Shown here one piece after another: positions 1 through 9,086 of a stretch of 64,000 bases of DNA. The notes below the pieces were generated by a model. It had not been told where the DNA came from, made no database searches, and saw only the letters and a list, made by a program, of their open reading frames with translations. The position numbers and the translations under genes were made by a program. Source of the stretch: Chelatococcus composti (GTDB lineage: Bacteria > Pseudomonadota > Alphaproteobacteria > Rhizobiales > Beijerinckiaceae); assembly GCF_014201415.1 (NCBI RefSeq), contig NZ_JACHEH010000003.1:310001-374000 (forward strand). The letters run 5' to 3'. Position 1 is the first letter of the stretch. Each line of letters opens with the position of its first letter.

Positions 1-1
1 C

Positions 2-664
2 ATGTCGCAGCGCTCGGGCGAGCAGCCGCACGTCCAGCTGCTCAACCTCGACACGGGGCAGCGCGAGATCGTCGGCAACTTTCCCGACATGACGTCGAGC
101 CCGCGCTTCTCGCCGGATGGACAGCGCATCGTCATGAGCCTGCAGCAGGGCGGCAATGCCAACATCTATCTGATGGACCTGCGCTCGCGCACGACGACGC
201 GCGTCACCTCGACGAACGCCATCGACACCTCCCCGTCCTTCTCGCCTGACGGCACGCGCATCGCCTTTGAGTCCGACCGCGGCGGCGCGCAGCAGATCTA
301 TGTGATGAATGCCGATGGCTCGAACGTGCAGCGCATCTCCTTCGGCGAGGGCTCCTATGCCCAGCCGGTCTGGTCGCCGCGCGGCGACTACATCGCCTTC
401 ACGCGCCAGAAGGGCGGCACCTTTTCCATCGGCATCATGCGGCCGGATGGCTCCGGCGAGCGCATCCTGACCGAGGGCTTCCACAACGAGGGGCCGACCT
501 GGGCGCCGAACGGGCAGTACATCATGTTCTGGCGCGATCCCGGCGGGCAGGGAGGCGGCAAGCTCTACATGGTCGACGTGACCGGTCGCGTCGAGGTGCC
601 GGTGCCGACGCCGTCTTTTGCCTCCGACCCGGCCTGGTCACCGCTTCTGACCGAGGTGCGCTGA
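2..664 (+). CDS. tolB: Tol-Pal system protein TolB, C-terminal part
   Basis: Periplasmic beta-propeller protein of the Tol-Pal envelope complex, which binds Pal and helps outer-membrane constriction at division. Only the last ~220 residues are present; the gene enters from outside the window, so the ATG at base 2 is an internal Met. The visible part holds repeated propeller blades with the TolB signature F/W-S-P-D/R-G ([30 protein letters not shown]) followed by I-Y-x-M-x. It ends in an AWSP blade, as TolB proteins do. The pal and cpoB genes follow in the same direction, the usual order. Identity is secure from repeats plus context. Confidence 0.95.
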   Translation: MSQRSGEQPHVQLLNLDTGQREIVGNFPDMTSSPRFSPDGQRIVMSLQQGGNANIYLMDLRSRTTTRVTSTNAIDTSPSFSPDGTRIAFESDRGGAQQIYVMNADGSNVQRISFGEGSYAQPVWSPRGDYIAFTRQKGGTFSIGIMRPDGSGERILTEGFHNEGPTWAPNGQYIMFWRDPGGQGGGKLYMVDVTGRVEVPVPTPSFASDPAWSPLLTEVR

Positions 665-683
665 GGGGCGTTTACGAGTGGTT

Positions 684-750
684 AACCTCAAGGCAAGGTT
701 TGCCGCACGTGTCGCTTTTCGGTGCCGGTCGTCAACCTCCCGTCAAGGTT
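684..750 (+). promoter_or_regulatory. Duplicated motif AACCTC-N4-CAAGGTT between tolB and pal
   Basis: The same 17-bp pattern, AACCTC, four variable bases, CAAGGTT, occurs at 684-700 and again at 734-750, exactly 50 bp apart. The second copy lies inside a perfect inverted repeat GTCAACCT (731-738) / AGGTTGAC (746-753), and the first contains the palindrome GGTTAACC (680-687). Two equal copies about five helical turns apart upstream of pal suggest a dimeric regulator site or paired RNA hairpins. No regulator is identified. Confidence 0.45.
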
Positions 751-828
751 GACGGCTCATTGATCAGCCTTCGTTCCGCGTCTGTCCGGTGGTCGCCGAC
801 AGCCGGAAGTGCGCCAAGGAGTTGTCAG

Positions 829-1344
829 ATGATGTCCTCGCTCTTCTCGTCGGGCGGCCTCAAGGTCGCGGCCGCCCTGGCCGCAGCCCTGACGCTGGCC
901 GCCTGCTCGTCCGATCCCAACAAGGATGGCCTTGCCGGTGGTGCTGGCGCGGGCGCAGGCGGCTATGCGGCGCCGGGCACGGCCCAGGACTTCGTCGTGA
1001 ATGTCGGTGACCGTGTCTTCTTCGAGACCGACTCGTCCGACCTGACGCCGACCGCCATCGCCACCCTGAACAAGCAGGCACAGTGGCTGTCGCAGTATCC
1101 GCGCTACACCTTCGTGATCGAGGGGCACGCCGACGAGCGTGGCACGCGCGAGTACAACTTCTCGCTCGGTGCGCGCCGCGCGCAGACGGTGCGCGACTAT
1201 CTCGTCTCGCGCGGCATCGCCGCCTCGCGCATGCGCACGATCTCCTACGGCAAGGAGCGCCCGGTGGCGGTGTGCAACGACATCTCCTGCTGGTCGCAGA
1301 ACCGCCGCGCGGTCACGGTGCTCGACGCGGGCGGCGGCGTCTGA
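829..1344 (+). CDS. pal: Peptidoglycan-associated lipoprotein Pal
   Basis: Outer-membrane lipoprotein that ties the outer membrane to peptidoglycan within Tol-Pal. The ATG at 829 has AAGGAG at 816-821 and gives 171 residues. An upstream in-frame ATG at 700 would bury the signal peptide, so it was not used. The first 26 residues are a lipoprotein signal with lipobox LAAC (Cys26). The C-terminal half is an OmpA-like domain: NVGDRVFFETDSSDL, then the peptidoglycan-binding stretch EGHADERGTREYN. The length is typical of alphaproteobacterial Pal. It lies 165 bp after tolB, separated by a duplicated sequence motif. Confidence 0.96.
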   Translation: MMSSLFSSGGLKVAAALAAALTLAACSSDPNKDGLAGGAGAGAGGYAAPGTAQDFVVNVGDRVFFETDSSDLTPTAIATLNKQAQWLSQYPRYTFVIEGHADERGTREYNFSLGARRAQTVRDYLVSRGIAASRMRTISYGKERPVAVCNDISCWSQNRRAVTVLDAGGGV

Positions 1345-1454
1345 GACAGCGCCCGCAGTCAATGCCGCGCGTGGAGAAGGGGCCGGTATGCAGCCATATT
1401 GTGGCCGCAACCGGCCTGTTCTGCTAGGCGGACGCGACAATCGCGGCTAACCCA

Positions 1455-2384
1455 ATGCATGGCATGATCCAGACATTCCGAAGCATCGCCGTCGCGCTTC
1501 TTGCGGCGACTGCGGCCATCACCTTCACGCCCCAGGCCGTGCGCGCGCAGGATGCCGCCGAGCTGTTCGTGCGCCTCAACCGCCTCGAAGGCCAGGTGCG
1601 GGAGCTTTCGGGCCAGGTCGAGCAGCTGCAGCACCAGAACCGGCAGCTCATGCAGACCCTGCAACGCTTCCAGGAAGACGTGGAGTTCCGCTTCCAGGAG
1701 GGCAGCGGTGGCCGGTCCGGCGCCACGCCGCGCCCGCAGCCTGCGCCGGCGCCTGCGCCCGCCCCTCCGCAGCGTCGCGGCGATGCCTTCGACCCGTCGG
1801 CGGCGCCTGGCGCGCCGGGGGCTCCGCGCAGGCTCGGCGAGCTTCCGGTCAACACGGCCAACAGCGCCACGGGCGGGGTCGCCATCATCGGCGACGATCC
1901 GACACCGGGGGCGGGTACGCCGCTCGACATCAACTCGCTGGCGCGGGAGGTCACGGGCGCCGCGCCGGTGCCGCGCAGCGGCCCGAGCATCGCTGCCACG
2001 GGCTCGGCCGACCCGGCCGAGGACTACGAGAAGGCCGTCGCGCTGCTGCGCCAGCGTCAGTACGACGCGGCGGAGATGGGCCTGCGCCAGTTCCTCCAGT
2101 CGCACCCGCGCGACCGGCTCGTGCCCGACGCGACTTTCTTCCTCGGCGAGACCTATTATCAGCGCAAGCGCTACAACGAGGCGGCCGAGCAGTACCTGAA
2201 GCTCGCCACCGACTATCCCAATTCCGGCCGGGCTCCGGAGGGGCTGCTGAAGCTCGGGCAGGCGCTCAAGGCCATTGGCGCCCGCGAGCAGGCATGTGCC
2301 ACCTTTGCGGAAGTTACCCGCAAGTATCCGCAGGCTCCCGCAGCCGTGCGCCAGGCGGCCGAGCGTGAGCGGGCGCGCTGCTGA
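1455..2384 (+). CDS. cpoB: Cell division coordinator CpoB (YbgF), TPR protein
   Basis: Periplasmic partner of TolA/Pal that coordinates septal peptidoglycan synthesis with outer-membrane constriction. It has 309 residues. A signal peptide ends around residue 31 (AVRAQ), a coiled coil rich in Q/E/L spans ~35-75 (the YbgF trimerisation segment), a Pro/Ala-rich linker follows, and TPR repeats run from ~188 to the end (EDYEKAVALL, FFLGETYYQRKRYNEAAEQY, GLLKLGQALKAIG). A second Met three codons in (1464) could also be the start. The stop lies 3 bp before the tilS start, so the two are probably co-transcribed. Confidence 0.93.
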   Translation: MHGMIQTFRSIAVALLAATAAITFTPQAVRAQDAAELFVRLNRLEGQVRELSGQVEQLQHQNRQLMQTLQRFQEDVEFRFQEGSGGRSGATPRPQPAPAPAPAPPQRRGDAFDPSAAPGAPGAPRRLGELPVNTANSATGGVAIIGDDPTPGAGTPLDINSLAREVTGAAPVPRSGPSIAATGSADPAEDYEKAVALLRQRQYDAAEMGLRQFLQSHPRDRLVPDATFFLGETYYQRKRYNEAAEQYLKLATDYPNSGRAPEGLLKLGQALKAIGAREQACATFAEVTRKYPQAPAAVRQAAERERARC

Positions 2385-2387
2385 GTC

Positions 2388-3473
2388 GTGAGCGGTCCCT
2401 CGCATCTCGACGACGTTCCTCTTTCACGCGGTGAGATCGCCGCCGTCCTCGCGGACCTCACCGACAGCCGCCACCTTCTCCTCGCCGTCTCGGGCGGCCC
2501 CGATTCCCTTGCCCTCCTGATCGCTGTCGCCGGCTGGCTTCATGAAGGCGGGCCCAGGCCGCGCGTCAGCGTTGCCACCGTCGACCATCGCCTGAGAGCC
2601 GCGAGCGCCGCCGAGGCCGAGGCGGTGGCGCGAGTCGCGAACGATTTCGGCCTGGCGCACGCCACGCTCTGCTGGGACGGCGAGAAGCCCGCCCGCGGCA
2701 TTCCGGAAGCCGCACGGGCCGCGCGCTACCGCCTGCTGGCCGACCATGCCGCCGCGATCGGCGCCGACTGTCTCGTCACCGCCCATCACCGTGACGACCA
2801 GGCCGAAACCGTGCTGATGCGCCTTGCCGCCGGCAGTGGCATCGCCGGGCTCGCGGCCATGCGGCCACGGGTCGCGGTCGCACCCGGCCTCGCGCTGGCG
2901 CGGCCGTTCCTGCCCTTTCCAAAGGCGCGCCTCGTGGCCACCGTGGCGGCGGCCGGGCTCGAGGCGGCGGACGATCCCACGAATCGCGATCCCGCCTACA
3001 TGCGCGCGCGCTTGCGCAGCCCGGCGGCGCGCTCCGCCGCCGCGACCCTGGGCCTGACGCCGGAGCGGCTCGTGCGCCTCGCCGCACGAGCCGCCAGAGT
3101 GGACGAGGCCCTCGCGGCCTGCGCCGCCGCCGAATCGTCCCGGCTCGTCCGACCTCTCGGGAACGGCAACGGGAGCGTCGAAGTTTCGGCGGAAATCTTT
3201 GATCTGCCGGAGGAATTGATGCTGCGCGTGCTTGAGCGCGCCGTCGTGGAGGCGGCGGGCGGGGCTGCCGGACCCACGGTGCCCCTGCGCCTCGAACGGC
3301 TCGAGGCCCTCGTCACCGCGCTGCGGCAGACGCGGGAGGAAGGCAGGACGATGCGGGCCACACTGGCGGGCGCGCTCGTTGCGCTCGATGTCGCAGGCTC
3401 CCTGCGCATCGGGCCGGAGCCGCCACGGCGGAGAGGCCGGCGCGCCCCAGAAAAGCCGCCGACATCTGGCTGA
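2388..3473 (+). CDS. tilS: tRNA(Ile)-lysidine synthetase TilS
   Basis: Converts C34 of tRNA-Ile(CAU) to lysidine so that it reads AUA codons; cytoplasmic and normally essential. The N-type ATP-pyrophosphatase P-loop SGGPDS is at residues 35-40, followed by the TilS motif TAHHRDDQAETVLMRL near residue 130. The start is a GTG at 2388, 3 bp after the cpoB stop. It has 361 residues, shorter than E. coli TilS but in the alphaproteobacterial range; the C-terminal substrate-binding domain is reduced. Position between cpoB and ftsH matches the order known in rhizobia. Confidence 0.93.
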   Translation: MSGPSHLDDVPLSRGEIAAVLADLTDSRHLLLAVSGGPDSLALLIAVAGWLHEGGPRPRVSVATVDHRLRAASAAEAEAVARVANDFGLAHATLCWDGEKPARGIPEAARAARYRLLADHAAAIGADCLVTAHHRDDQAETVLMRLAAGSGIAGLAAMRPRVAVAPGLALARPFLPFPKARLVATVAAAGLEAADDPTNRDPAYMRARLRSPAARSAAATLGLTPERLVRLAARAARVDEALAACAAAESSRLVRPLGNGNGSVEVSAEIFDLPEELMLRVLERAVVEAAGGAAGPTVPLRLERLEALVTALRQTREEGRTMRATLAGALVALDVAGSLRIGPEPPRRRGRRAPEKPPTSG

Positions 3474-3524
3474 GATGGTGCGACGCCAACCTTCCCTTAA
3501 GGGTGCTTGCGGATTGGGGTTCCC

Positions 3525-3552
3525 TTGGCAAGGGTTTGGCGCGATCTTAAAT
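3525..3552 (+). promoter_or_regulatory. Candidate sigma-70-type promoter of ftsH
   Basis: TTGGCA (3525-3530), a 16-bp spacer and TTAAAT (3547-3552) lie about 60 bp upstream of the ftsH ATG. The -35 box sits in the inverted repeat CCCTT-GGC-AAGGG (3522-3534), and another palindrome, CCCTTAAGGG, lies at 3494-3503. The -10 match is only partial. A heat-shock (RpoH) promoter would be expected for ftsH but no good one was recognised. Confidence 0.3.
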
Positions 3553-3613
3553 TAGCTTCGACACGAAAGCCGCCCGCGTACCGGTGCCGGAAGAACAAAG
3601 CGACAGGGAAACG

Positions 3614-5539
3614 ATGAATCCCAATTTTCGTAACTTTGCCCTCTGGGTCGTCATCTTTCTCCTGGTGTTGGCGCTGGTAACGATCTTCCAGAACCCCGGG
3701 CAGCGGCAGGCCTCGAACGAGATTCCCTATTCGCAGCTCATCACCGACGCCGAGAACGGCCGCATCGCCTCCGTGGTGATCTCCGGCCAGAACATCACCG
3801 GCACCTACATCGGCGGTGGCGGCACCTTCTCCACCTACGCGCCCTATGACCCGAACCTGATCGGCAAGCTGTCGCAGAAGGGCGTGCAGATCTCGGCCAA
3901 GCCGCCGCAGGATTCGACGCCCTGGTTTATTGCACTGCTCGTCAATTGGCTGCCGCTCCTCGTCTTCATCGGGGCCTGGATTTTCCTGTCACGCCAGATG
4001 CAGAACGGCGCCGGCCGCGCCATGGGCTTCGGCAAGTCCAAGGCCAAGCTGCTCACCGAGGCACACGGGCGCGTGACCTTTGAGGACGTTGCCGGCATCG
4101 ACGAGGCGAAGGAGGATCTGCAGGAGATCGTTGAGTTCCTGCGCGATCCGCAGAAGTTCCAGCGCCTCGGCGGCCGCATCCCGCGCGGCGTGCTGCTCGT
4201 CGGCCCGCCCGGCACGGGCAAGACGCTCACCGCCCGCGCCGTCGCGGGTGAAGCGAACGTGCCCTTCTTCACAATTTCGGGATCGGATTTCGTCGAGATG
4301 TTCGTCGGTGTCGGCGCGAGCCGCGTGCGCGACATGTTCGAGCAGGCGAAGAAGAACGCGCCGTGCATCATCTTCATTGACGAGATCGACGCGGTTGGCC
4401 GTCACCGCGGCGCCGGCCTCGGCGGCGGCAACGACGAGCGCGAGCAGACGCTGAACCAGTTGCTGGTCGAGATGGACGGCTTCGAGGCCAACGAGGGCGT
4501 CATCATCATCGCCGCCACCAACCGGCCCGACGTGCTCGACCCGGCGCTGCTGCGTCCCGGCCGCTTCGACCGGCAGATCGTGGTGCCCAACCCGGACGTC
4601 GCAGGCCGCGAGAAGATCCTGCGCGTCCACGTGCGCAAGGTGCCGCTCGCCCCGGACGTCGACCTCAAGGTCATCGCCCGCGGTACGCCGGGCTTCTCGG
4701 GCGCCGACCTCATGAACCTCGTCAACGAGGCGGCGCTGCTTGCCGCCCGCCGTTCCAAGCGCATCGTCACCATGCGCGAGTTCGAGGACGCCAAGGACAA
4801 GGTGATGATGGGCGCGGAGCGCCGCTCTCTCGTCATGAGCGAGGAGGAGAAGCGCCTCACCGCCTACCACGAGGCCGGGCACGCCATCGTCGCCCTCAAC
4901 GTCCCGGCGACGGACCCGGTGCACAAGGCCACGATCATCCCGCGCGGGCGGGCGCTCGGCATGGTCATGCAGCTGCCGGAGCGCGACAAGCTCTCCATGA
5001 GCTACGAGCAGATGACCTCGCGCCTCGCCATCATGATGGGCGGCCGCGTGGCCGAGGAGCTCGTCTTCGGCAAGGAGAAGGTCACCTCCGGCGCCGCTTC
5101 CGACATCCAGCAGGCGACCAAGCTTGCCCGCATGATGGTGACGCAGTGGGGCTTCTCCGAGGAGCTCGGCACCGTGATGTACGGCGAGAACCAGGACGAG
5201 GTCTTCCTCGGCATGTCCGTGGCGCGTCAGCAGAACGTCTCCGAGGCCACGGCCCAGAAGATCGACGCCGAGATCCGCCGCTTCGTCGAGGCCGGCTATG
5301 CCGAGGCAACTCGCATCCTCAAGGAGAAGTATGACCAGCTCGAGATCCTGGCCAAGGGGTTGCTCGAATACGAGACACTCACGGGCGAGGAGATCCGCGA
5401 CCTGCTGGACGGCAAGCCGCCCGTGCGCGATGCCGGCGAGCCGGCGGCGCCCACGCGCCACTCGCCGGTGCCGTCGGCCGGCTTCAACCGTCCGCGCGGC
5501 GAGCCCGACGCCGGCCTCGAGCCCCAGCCGCAGGCCTGA
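3614..5539 (+). CDS. ftsH: ATP-dependent zinc metalloprotease FtsH
   Basis: Inner-membrane AAA+ protease that degrades misfolded membrane proteins and regulators such as RpoH. The start ATG 3614 ([11 protein letters not shown]) matches alphaproteobacterial FtsH; a GTG 10 codons upstream lacks support. It has 641 residues: TM1 ~8-25, periplasmic loop, TM2 ~103-124, Walker A GPPGTGKT at 197-204, Walker B IIFIDEID, the SRH region [21 protein letters not shown], and zinc-protease motif HEAGH at 419-423. The C-terminal tail is Pro/Ala-rich. All catalytic residues are present. An intrinsic terminator follows, so glmM probably has its own promoter. Confidence 0.98.
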   Translation: MNPNFRNFALWVVIFLLVLALVTIFQNPGQRQASNEIPYSQLITDAENGRIASVVISGQNITGTYIGGGGTFSTYAPYDPNLIGKLSQKGVQISAKPPQDSTPWFIALLVNWLPLLVFIGAWIFLSRQMQNGAGRAMGFGKSKAKLLTEAHGRVTFEDVAGIDEAKEDLQEIVEFLRDPQKFQRLGGRIPRGVLLVGPPGTGKTLTARAVAGEANVPFFTISGSDFVEMFVGVGASRVRDMFEQAKKNAPCIIFIDEIDAVGRHRGAGLGGGNDEREQTLNQLLVEMDGFEANEGVIIIAATNRPDVLDPALLRPGRFDRQIVVPNPDVAGREKILRVHVRKVPLAPDVDLKVIARGTPGFSGADLMNLVNEAALLAARRSKRIVTMREFEDAKDKVMMGAERRSLVMSEEEKRLTAYHEAGHAIVALNVPATDPVHKATIIPRGRALGMVMQLPERDKLSMSYEQMTSRLAIMMGGRVAEELVFGKEKVTSGAASDIQQATKLARMMVTQWGFSEELGTVMYGENQDEVFLGMSVARQQNVSEATAQKIDAEIRRFVEAGYAEATRILKEKYDQLEILAKGLLEYETLTGEEIRDLLDGKPPVRDAGEPAAPTRHSPVPSAGFNRPRGEPDAGLEPQPQA

Positions 5540-5561
5540 TCTACAGAAACCCGGCATGCGG

Positions 5562-5595
5562 CGAACGGCGCCGAAAGGGCGCCGTTCGTCTTTCT
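5562..5595 (+). terminator. Intrinsic terminator after ftsH
   Basis: An 11-bp stem, arms 5562-5572 and 5578-5588 (CGAACGGCGCC and its complement), with loop GAAAG, is followed by TCTTTCT. It lies 20 bp after the ftsH stop. Confidence 0.8.
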
Positions 5596-5729
5596 GATGG
5601 GGCGGCGGTTGTAATCTGCGCTCATACTTTGTGAACAAACCGCGCGCATCTTTGAGCGATGCTTGATGGTATACTCGCACGGGTTCAGTTCAGCCGAGCC
5701 TCCTCTCGTTCCTACCGAGTTCTACGCAC

Positions 5730-7073
5730 ATGACACGCAGCTTCTTCGGAACCGACGGCATCCGCGGCCGGGCCAACGGCACCATCACGCCCGAACTTGC
5801 CCTGCGCGTCGGCCAGGCGGCCGGTCTTGTCTTTCACCGCGGCGACTATCGCCACCGCGTCGTCATCGGCAAGGACACGCGCCTGTCGGGCTACATGATC
5901 GAATCGGCCCTGCAGGCCGGCTTCACCTCGGTCGGCATGGACGTGCTGCTTCTCGGGCCCGTGCCGACGCCGGCCGTGGCGATGCTGACGCGGTCCATGC
6001 GCTGCGACCTGGGCGTGATGATTTCCGCCTCGCACAACCCCTATGAGGACAACGGCATCAAGCTCTTCGGCCCCGACGGCTACAAGCTCTCCGACGAGGT
6101 TGAGAGCGAGATCGAGAGCCTCATGATGAGTGACCTGACGAGCCGGCTCGCGCAGCCGGCGCGTCTTGGCCGAGCCAAGCGCATCGAGAGCGTCCATGCG
6201 CGCTACATCGAGTTCGCCAAGCGCACCCTGCCGCGCCAGCTTGACCTTGAGGGCCTGCGCATCGTCGTCGACTGCGCCAACGGCGCGGCCTACAAGGTGG
6301 CGCCCGAAGCGCTGTGGGAGCTGGGCGCGGAGGTGATCACCATCGGCGATGAGCCGGACGGGTTCAACATCAACCACGAGGTCGGCTCGACCGCGCCGGA
6401 GGCGCTGGTGCGCAAGGTGCGGGAGGTGCGCGCCGACATCGGCATCGCGCTCGACGGCGATGGCGATCGCGTGCTGATCGTCGACGAGAAGGGCCACCTC
6501 GTGGACGGCGACCAGCTCATGGCCGTCATCGCCACGAGCTGGCAGGCCGACGGGCGCCTGTCGAAGCCGGGCATCGTCGCCACCATCATGTCGAACCTGG
6601 GGCTCGAGCGCTATCTGGCCAGCCTCGGGCTCGAACTCGCCCGTACGGCCGTCGGCGACCGCTACGTGCTCGAGCACATGCGTGCGCACGGCTACAACCT
6701 CGGCGGCGAGCAGTCCGGCCATATCATCCTGTCCGACCATACGACGACGGGCGACGGCCTCATCGCCGCCCTGCAGCTCCTGGCGGTGGTCAAGGCACAG
6801 GACCGGCCGGTGAGCGAGGTCTGCCACTGTTTCGAGCCGCTGCCGCAGGTGCTGAAGAATGTGCGGTACAAGAACGGCCAGCCGCTCAAGAACGATTCCG
6901 TCATTCATGCCGTCGATGCAGCGCGTGAGCGCCTCGGCAGCAAAGGGCGCCTCGTCATTCGTCCCTCGGGCACCGAGCCGGTGATCCGCGTGATGGCAGA
7001 GGGCGACGACCGCGACCTCGTCGAGCAGGTGGTGGGCGAAGTCTGCGAAGCCCTGAGCAGTGTTGCTGCCTGA
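5730..7073 (+). CDS. glmM: Phosphoglucosamine mutase GlmM
   Basis: Interconverts glucosamine-6-phosphate and glucosamine-1-phosphate on the way to UDP-GlcNAc for peptidoglycan and LPS. It has 447 residues, the family length. The phosphoserine loop ISASHNP has Ser101 as the phosphorylated residue. The metal-binding loop [10 protein letters not shown], the sugar-binding loop GGEQSGH and the phosphate-binding loop [12 protein letters not shown] are all present. N-terminal [13 protein letters not shown] is characteristic. It lies after ftsH as in rhizobia, with no folP between. Confidence 0.97.
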   Translation: MTRSFFGTDGIRGRANGTITPELALRVGQAAGLVFHRGDYRHRVVIGKDTRLSGYMIESALQAGFTSVGMDVLLLGPVPTPAVAMLTRSMRCDLGVMISASHNPYEDNGIKLFGPDGYKLSDEVESEIESLMMSDLTSRLAQPARLGRAKRIESVHARYIEFAKRTLPRQLDLEGLRIVVDCANGAAYKVAPEALWELGAEVITIGDEPDGFNINHEVGSTAPEALVRKVREVRADIGIALDGDGDRVLIVDEKGHLVDGDQLMAVIATSWQADGRLSKPGIVATIMSNLGLERYLASLGLELARTAVGDRYVLEHMRAHGYNLGGEQSGHIILSDHTTTGDGLIAALQLLAVVKAQDRPVSEVCHCFEPLPQVLKNVRYKNGQPLKNDSVIHAVDAARERLGSKGRLVIRPSGTEPVIRVMAEGDDRDLVEQVVGEVCEALSSVAA

Positions 7074-7113
7074 CAAGCGACGAAAGATCACCAGCAACCT
7101 GGAGGCAACTGCA

Positions 7114-7140
7114 GCCCCCTCCTCCCGCAGGGGAGGGGGC
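7114..7140 (+). terminator. Strong hairpin after glmM, terminator-like
   Basis: GCCCCCTCC (7114-7122) pairs perfectly with GGAGGGGGC (7132-7140), with a short loop. No T-run follows, so it may act with Rho or as a 3'-end stabiliser rather than as a classic intrinsic terminator. Confidence 0.5.
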
Positions 7141-7214
7141 GCTGCTGGCTGCGCTTGCGCGTTCCGCGCAGCCGCGAAGCTGGCTTAACGGATAAGTAGG
7201 GTTAAGTGTTAGCC

Positions 7215-7229
7215 TTAAGCGTTATTTAA
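7215..7229 (+). promoter_or_regulatory. CtrA-type box TTAA-N7-TTAA upstream of first barrel gene
   Basis: TTAAGCGTTATTTAA is a perfect match to the alphaproteobacterial CtrA consensus TTAA-N7-TTAA, and lies 73 bp before the start at 7303. Extra TTAA half-sites occur at 7185 and 7202. A hairpin GGGCAA/TTGCCC (7267-7284) precedes the Shine-Dalgarno. TTAA is rare in this GC-rich DNA. Binding by CtrA is inference. Confidence 0.55.
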
Positions 7230-7302
7230 CGGGTTCTGTCTAAGTTGGCTGCGTCTGCGGTTGTGTGGGCAAGCGGAATTGCCCGGTACGAAGGACATAC
7301 TC

Positions 7303-8118
7303 ATGGGCAGCCTGAAAACCTTTGCGTTCGCCGGCCTCATGGCTGCCGGGCTCGTCTCCGGCGCCCAGGCGGCCGATCTTCTGCCTGCTCCGGCTCCCCT
7401 GCCGGCACCTGAACCCGTCGCCTTCGGCGGCTGGTATCTGCGGGGCGACATCGGCTTCAGCAACCAGGAGGTCGATAAGCTCGACAACGTGCTCTACGAT
7501 TCCAGCGTCGTGACCATCGACAAGGCGTTCGATGCTGCGCCCTTCTTCGGCGTCGGTATTGGTTACCAGCTCAACAGCTGGCTCCGTTTCGACGTCACGG
7601 GCGAATACCGGGCCCGGGCGAACTTCCACGGCTACGACGTCTATCCAGGCGGTCCCGGCTATGGTCCCGGCTCGGACAACTATTCGGGCTCCAAGTCCGA
7701 ATGGCTGTTCCTCGCCAACGCCTATCTCGATCTCGGCACCTGGAACGGCCTGACGCCCTTCATCGGCGCTGGCATCGGCGGTTCCTACAACACCATCCAC
7801 AGCTTCCGCGACGAGAACGTTCCCAACTGGGGCTCGGCCTATGCGCGCGAAGCCTCGAAGTGGAATTTTGCCTGGGCGCTCTATGCGGGGCTCGCCTATG
7901 CCGTGACGCCGAACTTCACGGTGGAGCTCGGCTATCGCTACGTGAACCTGGGCGATGCGCAGAGCGGTGACATCATCACCTACACGGGCACGAACAACGT
8001 GTACAACCCGATGAAGTTCAAGGATCTCACGTCGCATGACGTGAAGCTCGGCCTGCGCTGGAACCTTGGTGGCACGGCTCCGAACGGCAGCTACGAGCCC
8101 ATCGTCGCCAAGTACTGA
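7303..8118 (+). CDS. Outer-membrane beta-barrel protein (Omp25/31-like), first of three
   Basis: Predicted small outer-membrane barrel. ATG 7303 has AAGGA at 7291-7295 and gives 271 residues. The signal peptide ends at AQAAD (~residue 22), the usual AxAAD cleavage site of rhizobial Omp25/31-type proteins. A Pro-rich linker (LLPAPAPLPAPEP) follows, then alternating amphipathic strands with many aromatic residues and Gly: GGWYLRGDIGFS, GVGIGYQLNSWLRFDVTGEYR, ANAYLDLGTW, VELGYRYVNLGD, VKLGLRWNL. The substrate is unknown. It resembles the next gene in strand pattern (YLRGD, YLDLGTW, GYRYxxLG) and probably arose by duplication. A CtrA-type box lies upstream. Confidence 0.85.
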   Translation: MGSLKTFAFAGLMAAGLVSGAQAADLLPAPAPLPAPEPVAFGGWYLRGDIGFSNQEVDKLDNVLYDSSVVTIDKAFDAAPFFGVGIGYQLNSWLRFDVTGEYRARANFHGYDVYPGGPGYGPGSDNYSGSKSEWLFLANAYLDLGTWNGLTPFIGAGIGGSYNTIHSFRDENVPNWGSAYAREASKWNFAWALYAGLAYAVTPNFTVELGYRYVNLGDAQSGDIITYTGTNNVYNPMKFKDLTSHDVKLGLRWNLGGTAPNGSYEPIVAKY

Positions 8119-8159
8119 TCGAAATACTGGGCCAAGAGTTCCCCCCGATGCATTACACG

Positions 8160-8187
8160 AGCGCGGCGCCCGACGCCGCGCTTTTTT
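8160..8187 (+). terminator. Intrinsic terminator after first barrel gene
   Basis: AGCGCGGCG (8160-8168) pairs with CGCCGCGCT (8174-8182), loop CCCGA, followed by a run of six T (8182-8187). It separates the first barrel gene from the second. Confidence 0.9.
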
Positions 8188-8233
8188 CATGCCGGAACAG
8201 GTCCGGATTTTTTCCGGTCAATATTCGTTAAGG

Positions 8234-8248
8234 TTAATCGTCACTTAA
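8234..8248 (+). promoter_or_regulatory. CtrA-type box TTAA-N7-TTAA upstream of second barrel gene
   Basis: TTAATCGTCACTTAA matches TTAA-N7-TTAA perfectly and lies 79 bp before the start at 8328, about the same distance as the box before the first barrel gene. It is preceded by another TTAA at 8228, giving TTAAGGTTAA, a decamer repeated at 9032-9041. Confidence 0.55.
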
Positions 8249-8327
8249 CTTCTTGGCGGCAGTCTCCCAGCGAGCGGTGGTGCAAGTGCCGCACATCCGT
8301 TGCGTCCGTTCCGGGAGTTTTCCTCCG

Positions 8328-9011
8328 ATGCGTCATGTCTTCCTCGCAGCCCTGTCCTTCACCATGGCCGCTCCGGTTGCCGCGGCAGAGCTTCCACCGG
8401 CGCCGGTGCTCGATCCCGAGCCGGGAGTGCTGGCGAGCGGGGAGGGGCTCTACCTGCGCGGCGACGTCGGCTATGCCATGCCCATCGATCCGTCGCTGTC
8501 CGTCAACGGCGTCGGCCATGTGGGCGAGCGGCTGAAGAAGCACGCCACCTTCGGGCTCGGCGTCGGCTATGACTTCGGCTGGCTGAGGGCGGACGTAACG
8601 GGCGATGTCTTCGCCGAGCGCCGCCTCACGGCCGCCGCGCCGGGGCTCGGCTTTTCCGCCAAGGTCAACTCGGTTGCCGTCCTCGCCAATCTCTATGCCG
8701 ATCTCGGCACGTGGTCCGGCATCACGCCCTATGTGGGCGTCGGCGCGGGCGTCGCGGTCAACAGGCTCGGCGCGGTGCGGGAGACGGTGACGGCAACCGG
8801 CGAGGGGCTCGCCTATGGCGGCGGCACGCGCACCGGCTTCGCCTGGGCACTGATGGCCGGCGCGTCCATAGACATCACGACCTCCCTGAAATTCGACATC
8901 GGCTACCGCTTCAGCGACCTCGGCAAGGCGCGGGCAGCGGGCGGGGCCGTGCGTGTCGGCGAGCTGCGCAGCCACGAGGTGCGTTTCGGCCTGCGCTACA
9001 CCTTCGACTGA
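8328..9011 (+). CDS. Outer-membrane beta-barrel protein, second of three
   Basis: Predicted outer-membrane barrel of 227 residues. The start ATG 8328 follows GGGAG at 8312-8316 and opens a clear signal peptide (MRHVFLAALSF...VAAAE). An upstream in-frame TTG at 8253 would put an uncharged leader first and was not used. Motifs shared with the preceding gene are LYLRGDVGY, LANLYADLGTWSGITPYVGVG, FDIGYRFSDLG and HEVRFGLRYTF at the C-terminus. The terminal Phe-Asp is slightly unusual, because barrels recognised by BamA usually end in Phe. Probably a duplicate of its neighbour, with shorter loops. Confidence 0.82.
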   Translation: MRHVFLAALSFTMAAPVAAAELPPAPVLDPEPGVLASGEGLYLRGDVGYAMPIDPSLSVNGVGHVGERLKKHATFGLGVGYDFGWLRADVTGDVFAERRLTAAAPGLGFSAKVNSVAVLANLYADLGTWSGITPYVGVGAGVAVNRLGAVRETVTATGEGLAYGGGTRTGFAWALMAGASIDITTSLKFDIGYRFSDLGKARAAGGAVRVGELRSHEVRFGLRYTFD

Positions 9012-9031
9012 GCGGTGCCGGCAACCGAATA

Positions 9032-9041
9032 TTAAGGTTAA
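9032..9041 (+). promoter_or_regulatory. TTAAGGTTAA element upstream of third barrel gene
   Basis: The decamer TTAAGGTTAA is identical to 8228-8237 upstream of the second barrel gene. Here the TTAA-N7 partner is degenerate (CGAGCAA then TAAT), so this is a half-site at best. It lies 45 bp before the start at 9087. Confidence 0.35.
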
Positions 9042-9086
9042 CGAGCAATAATCGGCGCGATACTGGCGGTTGGGGAGTTCTTATCG

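Noticed and set aside
3989-5680. A 563-codon open frame on the minus strand opposite ftsH
   Set aside because: It is antisense to a complete, highly conserved ftsH gene, has Ala/Arg/His/Asp-skewed composition typical of GC-rich shadow frames and no ribosome site. The same applies to the long minus-strand frames opposite glmM, serA and purA.
9042-9052. Third full CtrA box before the third barrel gene
   Set aside because: After TTAA (9038-9041) and seven bases, the partner reads TAAT instead of TTAA, so only a half-site is claimed.
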